The position numbers were made by a program, and so were the translations under genes. This document shows positions 1-6,108 of a DNA stretch of 7,363 nucleotides, one piece after another. Position 1 is the first letter of the stretch. Each line of letters starts with the position of its first letter. The notes under the pieces are model-generated. The model saw only the letters and a list, made by a program, of their open reading frames with translations. It searched no databases and was not told the DNA's origin. The DNA is taken from contig CAMZCW010000115.1 in the NCBI GenBank assembly GCA_947305045.1, positions 1 to 7,363 of the forward strand, read 5' to 3'. The stretch is from an uncultured Bacteroidales bacterium (lineage in GTDB: Bacteria; Bacteroidota; Bacteroidia; Bacteroidales; UBA932).

Positions 1-189
1 CTTGAAGTCTTCCCAGCGGTAGAAGGAGCCGGGGGCGGCCATGGGCAGCGGCAGGTCTGTAGGATACATGAAATAGCCGCTCCCGGCCCGTTCGATGTCC
101 GCCATAATCTCCTCATAAGCGGAAACCGGCTGGGCAAATGCAGCGATACCTGCCAGCCCAGCCAATAAAAGAAGGAAAAGTTTTTTCAT
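1..189 (-). CDS. Exported protein, N-terminal part only (possible histidine-type phosphatase)
   Basis: Reading leftward from the ATG at 189, 63 codons stay open to the window edge, so the C-terminal part is missing. The protein begins with a classical signal peptide: MKK, then a Leu/Ala-rich core, ending near AAFAQ (about residue 20). The mature start reads PVSAYEEIMADIERAGSGYF followed by MYPTDLPLPMAAPG. The 'AGs.Y..YP..l..P.aP' pattern recalls the stretch just before the catalytic RHG motif in Bacteroidota periplasmic histidine acid phosphatases. The RHG itself would lie outside the window, so this is only a guess. The start lies 2 nt after the pheS stop, which implies co-transcription and probable translational coupling. 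The coding region is real with good confidence; the function is weak. Confidence 0.75.
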   Translation of the reverse strand, partial: MKKLFLLLLAGLAGIAAFAQPVSAYEEIMADIERAGSGYFMYPTDLPLPMAAPGSFYRWEDFK

Positions 190-191
190 CC

Positions 192-1226
192 TTACACTTC
201 CGTTGCGGTGGCAAACTCGGAGAGGAAGCGCATGTCGTTCTCGAAGTAGTGCCGGAGGTCGTTCACCTGCCACTTGAGCATGGCAATGCGCTCAACGCCC
301 ATGCCGAAGGCGAAGCCGCTGTACTGGGAAGGGTCTATGCCGCTGGCTTTGAGGACGTTCGGGTCCACCATGCCGCAGCCCATGATCTCCAGCCAGCCGG
401 TGCCCTTGCAGATGTTGCAGCCCTTGCCCTTGCAAATGTTGCAACTCACGTCCACCTCTGCGGACGGCTCCGTGAAGGGGAAGTAAGAGGGGCGCATGCG
501 AATTTGGGTATCCGGGCCGAACATCTCCCGCGCAAAGAGCAGGATGGCCTGTTTTAAATCGGCAAAGGTAACATCCTTGTCGATATAGAGGCCCTCCACC
601 TGATGGAAGATGCAGTGCGCGCGGGCGCTGATGGCCTCGTTGCGGAATACGCGTCCCGGGCACACCACGCGGATGGGCAGGGACTGGGTCTCCATGGTGC
701 GAACCTGCACGGAAGAAGTGTGCGTGCGCAGCAGCAGGGGATTGAGGTGCCCGTTGCTCACGAAGAAGGTGTCCTGCATCTCCCGGGCCGGATGGTTGGG
801 CGGGAAGTTCAGGGCCTCGAACACGTGGTAGTCGTCCTCAATCTCGGGACCCTCCGCTACGTCGTAGCCAAATTTGCGGAAAATGTCCACAATCTGCTGA
901 CGCACAATGGATACCGGATGGCGGGACCCCAGCGGAATGGCATCCCCGGGCATACTCAGGTCCTCTTTGGGGAGGGCCGACACCACCGCTTCCTCTGCAG
1001 CGGCCTTAAGCTCTTCGATGCGGGCTGCAGCGGTTTTCTTGAGTTCGTTCAGGCGCTGGCCATATTCGCGTTTGAGCTCCGGCGCCACGCCGCGGAACTG
1101 ATCCATGAGGGCGGTAATTTCACCCTTTTTGCCCAGAAAACGGATGCGGGCTTCTTCCACTTCCTTTGCGGAGGACGCTTTGAGCTCTTCCAGCTCTTTG
1201 AAAATTTGTTCAATCGCTTCTTTCAT
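192..1226 (-). CDS. pheS: Phenylalanyl-tRNA synthetase alpha subunit
   Basis: This is the catalytic subunit of the cytoplasmic (alpha-beta)2 enzyme that charges tRNA-Phe with phenylalanine using ATP, releasing AMP and pyrophosphate. The protein has 344 residues, normal for PheS. Residues 1-85 form the charged N-terminal coiled-coil arm. The class II core follows: LLRTHTSSVQVRTM (165-178), RVFRNEAI (192-199) and FHQVEGLYID (207-216) around motif 2, and GFAFGMGVERIAML (304-317) as motif 3. A Cys4 insertion, CNIC at 262-265 and CNIC at 270-273, precedes GWLEIMGCGMVDPNVL; this form is known in Bacteroidota and absent from E. coli. The reading frame stays open upstream to 1364, but that stretch overlaps the neighbouring gene in another frame, and MKEAIEQIF is the usual PheS start. 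pheT is not adjacent. The gene lies 2 nt from both neighbours in a leftward operon. Confidence 0.97.
   Translation of the reverse strand: MKEAIEQIFKELEELKASSAKEVEEARIRFLGKKGEITALMDQFRGVAPELKREYGQRLNELKKTAAARIEELKAAAEEAVVSALPKEDLSMPGDAIPLGSRHPVSIVRQQIVDIFRKFGYDVAEGPEIEDDYHVFEALNFPPNHPAREMQDTFFVSNGHLNPLLLRTHTSSVQVRTMETQSLPIRVVCPGRVFRNEAISARAHCIFHQVEGLYIDKDVTFADLKQAILLFAREMFGPDTQIRMRPSYFPFTEPSAEVDVSCNICKGKGCNICKGTGWLEIMGCGMVDPNVLKASGIDPSQYSGFAFGMGVERIAMLKWQVNDLRHYFENDMRFLSEFATATEV
403..444 (-). repeat. 24-nt tandem repeat inside pheS coding the double CNIC motif
   Basis: Positions 403-420 and 427-444 match at 16 of 18 bases and are spaced by one 24-nt period. They encode two consecutive eight-residue units, CNICKGKG and CNICKGTG, of the Cys4 insertion in PheS. 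The CxxC-x4-CxxC arrangement is widespread in PheS of this form. The near-identity of both codons and residues in the two halves may therefore reflect local duplication, gene conversion or simply shared codon choice. Confidence 0.7.
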
Positions 1227-1228
1227 GC

Positions 1229-1654
1229 CTATTTCTTCTTGGTATTCTTGTTGTTTCTTTTGTCTCTTGCTTCCTGGGCGCGTTTTCCGCCGCTCTTCCA
1301 GTACTTGGCCCACTGCTCCGGGGTGAAAAAGCGTTTGTAGCTGTTGTCTATCTGCTGCATCCACTTGTCCTGCACCGTCACGTACAGGTCCCGGTTCTCC
1401 ACTTTGGCTTTTTGCATGCTTTCCAGCTCTGCCGACATGGCCTTGAGGTCATGGGTGAGGGTGGAATCCACATAAAACTCCTGCCAGTACTCCAATTCCA
1501 GCATTGTGCTCAGGCGCTGCACCTCCTTGTCCACAAACTCCAGCATTTGCTTTTCCTGCTGCTCAGGGGTCTGGGGGGCTGTATTTTGGGCCTTTGCCGC
1601 CAAAACCGACAGGCTTAAAGCAGCGACAGCGCTCAAAAAATGATAAAATTTCAT
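1229..1654 (-). CDS. Small exported protein of unknown function upstream of pheS
   Basis: The protein has 141 residues. It starts with a clear signal peptide: MKFYHF, a hydrophobic core to about residue 19, and a cleavage site near AKAQ at residues 20-23. The mature part is rich in Gln, Glu and Lys and looks largely helical. It carries YWQEFYVD, then FFTPEQWAKYW, and ends in a strongly basic tail (about the last 18 residues). The helical layout with a late 'TPEQ' loosely resembles Spy/CpxP-like periplasmic helical proteins, but I do not recognise a family with confidence. Its TAG stop lies 2 nt from the pheS ATG. A good leftward promoter is centred about 40 nt upstream, making this the first gene of the pheS operon. 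An exported protein leading an aminoacyl-tRNA synthetase operon is an unexpected pairing; conservation of the pair elsewhere would show whether it matters. Confidence 0.85.
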   Translation of the reverse strand: MKFYHFLSAVAALSLSVLAAKAQNTAPQTPEQQEKQMLEFVDKEVQRLSTMLELEYWQEFYVDSTLTHDLKAMSAELESMQKAKVENRDLYVTVQDKWMQQIDNSYKRFFTPEQWAKYWKSGGKRAQEARDKRNNKNTKKK

Positions 1655-1661
1655 ACCTTTG
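1654..1661 (+). promoter_or_regulatory. Candidate rightward -7 box for the C69 peptidase gene
   Basis: TACCTTTG matches the Bacteroidota -7 consensus TAnnTTTG exactly. No TTG or TTTG box is visible 19-21 nt upstream, so only half of the promoter is supported. If used, transcription would begin near 1665-1668, leaving a leader of about 50 nt before the ATG at 1717. Its first base is also the first base of the start codon of the leftward small gene. Confidence 0.5.
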
Positions 1662-1679
1662 TAGTCTAATGTCGAAGGA

Positions 1680-1711
1680 CAAAATTACGCAATAAACAGA
1701 AAAAGTCCAAA
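1680..1711 (-). promoter_or_regulatory. Leftward promoter of the pheS operon
   Basis: On the minus strand, TTTG (1711-1708) is followed by 20 nt and then TAATTTTG (1687-1680). This agrees fully with the Bacteroidota vegetative sigma consensus TTTG-N19-21-TAnnTTTG. Transcription would start near 1673-1676, about 20 nt before the ATG at 1654. The -33 box lies only 5 nt from the start codon of the rightward peptidase gene. Confidence 0.75.
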
Positions 1712-1716
1712 ATACG

Positions 1717-3513
1717 ATGAGAAAATCGCTCCTGAAATTGTTCGTTACCGCCCTGGCCGTGGTCCTTAGCACCGTGGAGGGGAACACCTGCACCAACGTA
1801 ATCGTCAGTCGCGGCGCCAGCAAAGACGGCTCCGTGCTGGTCTCGTACGCTGCAGACTCCCATTACCTGTTCGGAGAACTCTACTACCATCCCGCGGCGG
1901 ACTGGAAGGCCGGAACCATGCTCCCCGTCTACGAGTGGGATACCAACCGCTATCTGGGTGAAATTGAGCAGGTTCCGCACACCTATCAGACGGTGGGCAA
2001 CATGAACGAATTCCAGCTCATCATCACGGAAACCACCTGGGGCGGCCGCGAGGAACTGATGGACAAAAACGGCGGTATTGACTACGGTTCCCTCATCTAC
2101 ATCACCCTGCAGCGCGCCAAGACGGCTCGCGAAGCCATCGACATCATTGTCTCGCTGGCCAACGAATACGGCTATGCCTCGGAAGGGGAGACCTTCTCCA
2201 TTGCCGATAAGAACGAGGCCTGGATCATGGAACTCATCGGCAAGGGCATGAGCATGCGCAACGGCATCAATATGAACAAAGGCATCGTCTGGGTGGCCCG
2301 CCGCGTGCCCGATGGCGCCATTTGCGCGCACGCCAACCAGGCCCGCATCGGCAAGTTCCCCATGGACGATCCCGACAACTGCCTTTACGCCCCGGACGTC
2401 ATTACGTTTGCCCGCCGCAAGGGTTATTTCGACGGCCTGGACAGCGAGTTCAGCTTCAAGAAGGCCTATAATCCGGTGGATTTTGGCACCATCCGCGGCT
2501 GCGACGCCCGTGCCTGGAGCGCCTTCAATATCCTTACGGAAGGCTGGTTCTCCTTCTACGATGAAAATGGCAGCGCCGTCACGCGGGATGCCTTCGCGTA
2601 TTTGGATTATGTGATGGGCAACAACCTCAATGGGGACTTCCCGCTGTTCGTCTATCCGCGCAAAAAGGTGGGCGTAAAAGAGGTGGCCGATGTCATGCGC
2701 GACCACTTCGAGGGTACCCCCATGGACATGACCCAGGATATCGGCGCCGGCGGCAACGCCCTCCCGTACCGCTGGCGTCCCATGGAATTCCAGGACCCGG
2801 AAGGCAACACCTACGTCAATGAGCGCGCCATCGCCACCCAGCAAACCGGTTTCTGGATGGTGGGCCAGGCCCGCAACTACGTTCCGGACGTGGTGGGCGG
2901 CATCCTGTGGTTCGGCACGGATGACGCGGCAACCTCGTACCTCACCCCCATTTATACCACCATCCAGGAGGTGCCGGACTGCTTCCGCGTGGGCAACGGA
3001 GACCTGTTGCATTATTCGGCCGATGCCTCTTTCTGGATCAACAACCGCATCTCCAATGCCTGCTACAAGATGTATAACATCATGGCACCTTACGTGCGCG
3101 CCAAGGTAGATGCCTTCGAGCGCGACCAGATGGAACGCCGCGTGCATTCGGTGGACAGCATGGCCGTGGTCATGTACAACCAGGTGGCGGTGAAGATGCA
3201 GAAGAAACTCTCCTCCAAGGGGAACGTAATGGTATCCCGCCAGCCCTTCGCCAAGGTAATCAAGTATGTGAGCGATTACAGCGTTAAAACAGCCCAGGAG
3301 CAGTTTGTGGCCTGGCGCAAGCTGGAAACGGAACTGCTGGTGAAGTTTATGGACGGCAATGTGAAACCGCAGAATGCAGACGGCAGTTTCAAGCATTCGG
3401 AGTACTCGGAGGGCATGCCGGACCACATTGACTGGCCGGGCTATACCGAACTGTGGAAAACCACGGTGGCGCAGGAGCACGGAGATGTAATCAAGGTGCC
3501 TGCAAACCAGTAG
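1717..3513 (+). CDS. Exported C69-family dipeptidase
   Basis: This is a predicted N-terminal-nucleophile cysteine peptidase of family C69 (PepD-like), which cleaves dipeptides or short peptides, here probably in the periplasm. The nucleophile should be Cys25 in TCTNVIVSRGASKDGSV. Further family hallmarks are ETTWGGREEL (105-114), DYGSLIYITLQRAKTAREAI (122-141), GETFSIADKNEAW (157-169), HANQARI (205-211) and CDARAW (262-267). The protein has 598 residues, longer than lactic-acid-bacterial PepD and typical of the exported Bacteroidota form. A signal peptide covers about residues 1-18, with Lys/Arg at 2, 3 and 7 and a hydrophobic core. Several residues (TVEGNT) seem to lie between the core and Cys25, so a short propeptide may need removal before the Cys is exposed. 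No other start lies upstream without entering the promoter. hppA follows after 27 nt and is probably co-transcribed. Confidence 0.93.
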   Translation: MRKSLLKLFVTALAVVLSTVEGNTCTNVIVSRGASKDGSVLVSYAADSHYLFGELYYHPAADWKAGTMLPVYEWDTNRYLGEIEQVPHTYQTVGNMNEFQLIITETTWGGREELMDKNGGIDYGSLIYITLQRAKTAREAIDIIVSLANEYGYASEGETFSIADKNEAWIMELIGKGMSMRNGINMNKGIVWVARRVPDGAICAHANQARIGKFPMDDPDNCLYAPDVITFARRKGYFDGLDSEFSFKKAYNPVDFGTIRGCDARAWSAFNILTEGWFSFYDENGSAVTRDAFAYLDYVMGNNLNGDFPLFVYPRKKVGVKEVADVMRDHFEGTPMDMTQDIGAGGNALPYRWRPMEFQDPEGNTYVNERAIATQQTGFWMVGQARNYVPDVVGGILWFGTDDAATSYLTPIYTTIQEVPDCFRVGNGDLLHYSADASFWINNRISNACYKMYNIMAPYVRAKVDAFERDQMERRVHSVDSMAVVMYNQVAVKMQKKLSSKGNVMVSRQPFAKVIKYVSDYSVKTAQEQFVAWRKLETELLVKFMDGNVKPQNADGSFKHSEYSEGMPDHIDWPGYTELWKTTVAQEHGDVIKVPANQ

Positions 3514-3540
3514 AGAATAACCAACTAATAACCTATAGCT

Positions 3541-5727
3541 ATGACCACATTGTTTTATCTGGTGCCGGTGGCAGCAGTGATTGCGCTGCTTTTCGCCTGG
3601 TTTTTCTTCCGTCAGATGATGAAGGAAAGCGAGGGCACGCCCACCATGAAAGAAATCGCGCAGTATGTGCGTGAGGGCGCCATGGCGTACCTCAAGCAGC
3701 AGTACAAAGTTGTCATCATTGTTTTCATTGTCCTGGCGGCGCTCTTTGCCGTGCTGGCCTATGGTTTTGGCGTACAGAACCCCTGGGTGCCGTTTGCCTT
3801 CCTTACGGGCGGCTTCTTCAGCGGCCTGGCCGGCTTCGTGGGCATGAAAACCGCTACGTATGCATCGGCCCGTACGGCCAATGCCACCATGCGCAGCCTC
3901 AATGCCGGCCTTAAGATTGCCTTCCGCAGCGGTGCCGTCATGGGCCTCACCGTGGTGGGCCTGGGCCTGCTGGACATTGCCATCTGGTGGAGCGTGCTCA
4001 AGATTTTCTACGACCCTTCGGATGCGCAGAACCTGGTCATTATCACCACCACCATGCTCACCTTCGGGATGGGTGCTTCTACGCAGGCGCTCTTTGCCCG
4101 CGTGGGCGGCGGTATCTATACCAAAGCGGCGGATGTGGGGGCTGATATTGTAGGTAAGGTGGAGCAGGACATCCCGGAGGACGACCCGCGCAATCCCGCC
4201 ACCATTGCGGACAACGTGGGCGACAACGTGGGCGACGTTGCCGGTATGGGCGCAGACCTTTACGAGAGCTACTGCGGCTCCATCCTGGCTACCATGGCGC
4301 TGGGGGCATCGGCCTTCTTTGCAGACGGAACGGACGTGCAAATGCGCGCCATCCTGGCCCCGATGATGATTGCTGCCATTGGCGTAGTGCTTTCTATCAT
4401 AGGTATTTACGTGGTGCGCACCAAGGAAGGCGCCGGCCTGATGGACCTTCTCAAGTCCCTGTCCGTGGGCACCAACCTGGCGGCCGTGCTCATTGCCGTG
4501 ATGTCGTTCGGTGTCTTCTACCTGCTGGACTTCCCCAACTGGTGGAAACTCTCCCTGAGCGTGGTGAGCGGCCTGCTGTCGGGCGTGATTATCGGCAAGA
4601 TTACGGAATTCTATACCTCCCATTCGTATAAACCGACGCAAAAGCTGGCGGAAGCTGCCCAGACGGGTTCCGCCACCGTGGTTATCAACGGCGTGGGCCT
4701 GGGCATGCGTTCAACGGCCATTCCCGTGATTACCATCTGCGCCGCCATCCTCCTGGCCTACGGCTTTGCCACGGATTTTGTGTTCTCCTCCAAAACCCTG
4801 AGCATGGGCCTGTACGGTATTTCCATCGCCGCGGTGGGCATGCTCTCAACGCTGGGAATTACCTTGGCTACAGATGCTTACGGTCCCATTGCCGATAACG
4901 CCGGCGGTAACGCCCAGATGAGCGAACTGGATCCTTCCGTGCGCGAGAAGACCGATGTGCTGGATGCCCTGGGAAATACTACGGCCGCCACCGGCAAGGG
5001 CTTTGCCATTGGCTCTGCCGCGCTTACCGCCCTGGCCCTGTTGGCCTCTTATATAGAGGAACTCAAGATTGGTTTGCAGCATGTGGGACGGCATGTCCTG
5101 CAGGTGGGTGAGCGTACCGTGGACACCATGAATGCCAGTATTACGGACATTGTGGAGATGTACGACATTTCCCTGATGAACCCCAAGGTCCTGGTGGGCG
5201 TGTTCGTGGGCTCCATGATGGCCTTCCTGTTCTGCGGCCTCACCATGCAGGCCGTGGGCCGCGCCGCCTCCAAGATGGTGATCGAGGTCCGCAGGCAGTT
5301 CCGCGAGATTGCGGGCATCCTGGAAGGCAAGCAGCGCCCGGATTACACTTCCTGCGTGCGCATTTCCACCAAGGCGGCCCAGCACGAGATGATCTTTCCG
5401 TCCCTGTTGGCCATCGTGGGTCCCATGATTGTGGGCTTGCTGCTGGGTCCTGCGGGCGTGATTGGCCTGTTGGCCGGCGGTCTGGGTGCGGGCTTTGTGC
5501 TGGCCATTTTCCTGGCCAACTCCGGCGGCGCCTGGGACAATGCCAAGAAGTACGTGGAGGAAGGTCACCACGGCGGTAAAAACTCCCCGGCCCACAAGGC
5601 CACCATCGTGGGCGACACCGTGGGCGACCCCTTCAAAGACACCTCCGGCCCTTCCCTGAACATCCTCATCAAGCTCATGAGCATGGTGAGCATCGTGATG
5701 GCCGGCCTCACCGTCATGCTGCACTAA
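3541..5727 (+). CDS. hppA: Membrane-bound pyrophosphatase, K+-dependent, probably Na+ (or Na+/H+) pumping
   Basis: This is an integral inner-membrane pump that couples pyrophosphate hydrolysis to cation export. The protein has 728 residues, with about 16 hydrophobic segments expected for the family. The substrate-binding motifs are all present: [13 protein letters not shown] (198-210), [20 protein letters not shown] (214-233), ITEFYTS (354-360), DNAGGNAQM (452-460) and [17 protein letters not shown] (691-707). At the known K+-dependence site the sequence is [10 protein letters not shown] with Ala482 and Gly485; K+-independent enzymes have Lys and Thr there, so K+ dependence is predicted. That class includes the Na+ pumps and the Na+,H+ co-pumps described from Bacteroides. 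No promoter motif is visible in the 27-nt gap after the C69 gene, so read-through from that gene is likely. The start is supported by an immediate transmembrane segment, [20 protein letters not shown]. Confidence 0.97.
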   Translation: MTTLFYLVPVAAVIALLFAWFFFRQMMKESEGTPTMKEIAQYVREGAMAYLKQQYKVVIIVFIVLAALFAVLAYGFGVQNPWVPFAFLTGGFFSGLAGFVGMKTATYASARTANATMRSLNAGLKIAFRSGAVMGLTVVGLGLLDIAIWWSVLKIFYDPSDAQNLVIITTTMLTFGMGASTQALFARVGGGIYTKAADVGADIVGKVEQDIPEDDPRNPATIADNVGDNVGDVAGMGADLYESYCGSILATMALGASAFFADGTDVQMRAILAPMMIAAIGVVLSIIGIYVVRTKEGAGLMDLLKSLSVGTNLAAVLIAVMSFGVFYLLDFPNWWKLSLSVVSGLLSGVIIGKITEFYTSHSYKPTQKLAEAAQTGSATVVINGVGLGMRSTAIPVITICAAILLAYGFATDFVFSSKTLSMGLYGISIAAVGMLSTLGITLATDAYGPIADNAGGNAQMSELDPSVREKTDVLDALGNTTAATGKGFAIGSAALTALALLASYIEELKIGLQHVGRHVLQVGERTVDTMNASITDIVEMYDISLMNPKVLVGVFVGSMMAFLFCGLTMQAVGRAASKMVIEVRRQFREIAGILEGKQRPDYTSCVRISTKAAQHEMIFPSLLAIVGPMIVGLLLGPAGVIGLLAGGLGAGFVLAIFLANSGGAWDNAKKYVEEGHHGGKNSPAHKATIVGDTVGDPFKDTSGPSLNILIKLMSMVSIVMAGLTVMLH

Positions 5728-5762
5728 GTTGCGCTATCGCACAACCCCTCGCTGCGCAACTT
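5726..5762. repeat. Inverted repeat overlapping the hppA stop codon
   Basis: AAGTTGCGC (5726-5734) and GCGCAACTT (5754-5762) form a perfect 9-bp stem with a 19-nt loop. The stem begins inside the hppA TAA stop codon. There is no T tract after it, so it is not a canonical intrinsic terminator, though it could protect the 3' end or help termination. A smaller competing hairpin can form inside it between GTTG (5728-5731) and CAAC (5742-5745). Confidence 0.65.
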
Positions 5763-5785
5763 CGTTCACGTTACCCCATCCCCAA

Positions 5786-5817
5786 CCCCTTCCCTCGGGG
5801 AAGGGGCACTTCGTGCC
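5786..5817. repeat. Two overlapping compact hairpins
   Basis: CCCCTTCCC (5786-5794) pairs with GGGAAGGGG (5798-5806) around a 3-nt loop. Directly after it, GGCAC (5805-5809) pairs with GTGCC (5813-5817) around TTC. The two share bases 5805-5806, so they would compete or stack. No T run follows. From memory, similar CCCC-TCGGGG-GGGG palindromes occur in many bacterial intergenic regions, so this is probably part of a dispersed repeat. Confidence 0.7.
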
Positions 5818-5853
5818 GAGGTGTTCACGTTTGTCGCTAGGCTCCGACGGGGC

Positions 5854-5896
5854 ATGACCCTTGTCATACCGAGGACGAAGGCCGAAAGTATCCCCC
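5854..5896. repeat. Segment resembling a dispersed intergenic (REP-like) repeat
   Basis: ATGAC (5854-5858) and GTCAT (5863-5867) form a short stem around CCTT. The GTCAT arm opens a stretch reading TGTCATACCGAGGACGAAGG (5862-5881) and then CCGAAAGTATC. This resembles the 'GTCAT-cc-gAG-cGaAG-cGAag-ATC' intergenic repeats I know from several phyla. The assignment rests on recollection; copy number in the genome cannot be seen here. Confidence 0.45.
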
Positions 5897-5920
5897 GCAG
5901 GCCCGCTGCGGGCGCGTTTT
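5894..5920 (+). terminator. Weak candidate intrinsic terminator downstream of hppA
   Basis: CCCGCAG (5894-5900) and CTGCGGG (5906-5912) form a perfect 7-bp GC-rich stem with a 5-nt loop. GCGCG would be too GC-rich a spacer in a good terminator, but CGCG is followed by TTTT at 5917-5920. The short, displaced T run and the distance of about 165 nt from the hppA stop make this a modest candidate. An alternative inner fold GCCCGC/GCGGGC competes for the same bases. Confidence 0.35.
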
Positions 5921-5937
5921 CCTGGCAAATCGTAGCA

Positions 5938-5961
5938 CTGGCGGACCTTTAGGCCCGCCAG
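5938..5961. repeat. 24-nt imperfect palindrome
   Basis: CTGGCGG (5938-5944) pairs with CCGCCAG (5955-5961). After one A-C mismatch, CC (5946-5947) pairs with GG (5952-5953) around a TTTA loop. It closes the run of hairpins in this gene-free spacer. It could be an operator, a repeat arm or an RNA stem; nothing in the sequence decides between these. Confidence 0.6.
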
Positions 5962-6061
5962 CGGCGCATTTAACCCCCAAACCGTGCCCCCGGCGGGCCC
6001 CATAGCGGAAGCCGCACGGCATTACGCGAAATGGGGGCAAAATGCGTAAGGAGATGCCCGG

Positions 6062-6092
6062 TTGGAAATGTAGAAGAATAGTTGTAAGTTTG
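6062..6092 (+). promoter_or_regulatory. Promoter of the MORN/TonB-C gene
   Basis: TTG (6062-6064), a 20-nt spacer, and TAAGTTTG (6085-6092) followed by C match the Bacteroidota consensus TTG-N19-21-TAnnTTTGY. Transcription would begin near 6096-6099, leaving a leader of only about 10-13 nt, A-rich (CAAAAACGAAACG), before the ATG at 6109. No Shine-Dalgarno site is present, as is usual in this phylum. Confidence 0.75.
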
Positions 6093-6108
6093 CAAAAACG
6101 AAACGCTT

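Larger units (their letters stand above)
5728..6061. other. Gene-free spacer rich in hairpins
   Basis: No credible coding region lies between the hppA stop and the promoter at 6062. Beyond the individually listed hairpins it holds a further small stem, GTCG (5833-5836) with CGAC (5845-5848), and a 9-nt direct repeat, GTTCACGTT, at 5764-5772 and 5823-5831. From 5962 to 6061 I see only GC-rich sequence without a convincing motif. The leftward frame over 5734-6003 merely translates the palindromes and is not supported as a gene. Confidence 0.7.

Noticed and set aside
603..1340. A 245-codon plus-strand frame antisense to pheS
   Set aside because: It is antisense to conserved class II synthetase motifs, crosses the pheS start into the next gene, and shows no domain or promoter.
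1227..1364. Extended PheS start at 1364 adding 46 residues
   Set aside because: The extension overlaps the coding region of the exported protein at 1229-1654 in another frame, and MKEAIEQIF at 1226 matches the usual PheS N-terminus and length.
3514..3540. Possible separate promoter for hppA in the 27-nt gap
   Set aside because: No TAnnTTTG or TTTG box is present in the gap or just upstream, so read-through from the C69 gene is the simpler reading.
1666..4641. A 991-codon open frame on the minus strand, antisense to the C69 gene and most of hppA
   Set aside because: Its product is His/Gly/Ala-rich with no recognisable domain, and it is antisense to two genes with strong family motifs. Codon bias of GC-rich genes commonly leaves such antisense frames open.
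4846..5724. A 292-codon minus-strand frame antisense to the end of hppA
   Set aside because: It has the same His/Gln/Gly-rich shadow composition and lies wholly antisense to conserved pyrophosphatase sequence.
5734..6003. An 89-codon minus-strand frame in the spacer after hppA
   Set aside because: It only translates the hairpin-rich repeat sequence, has no domain, no promoter and no signal features.
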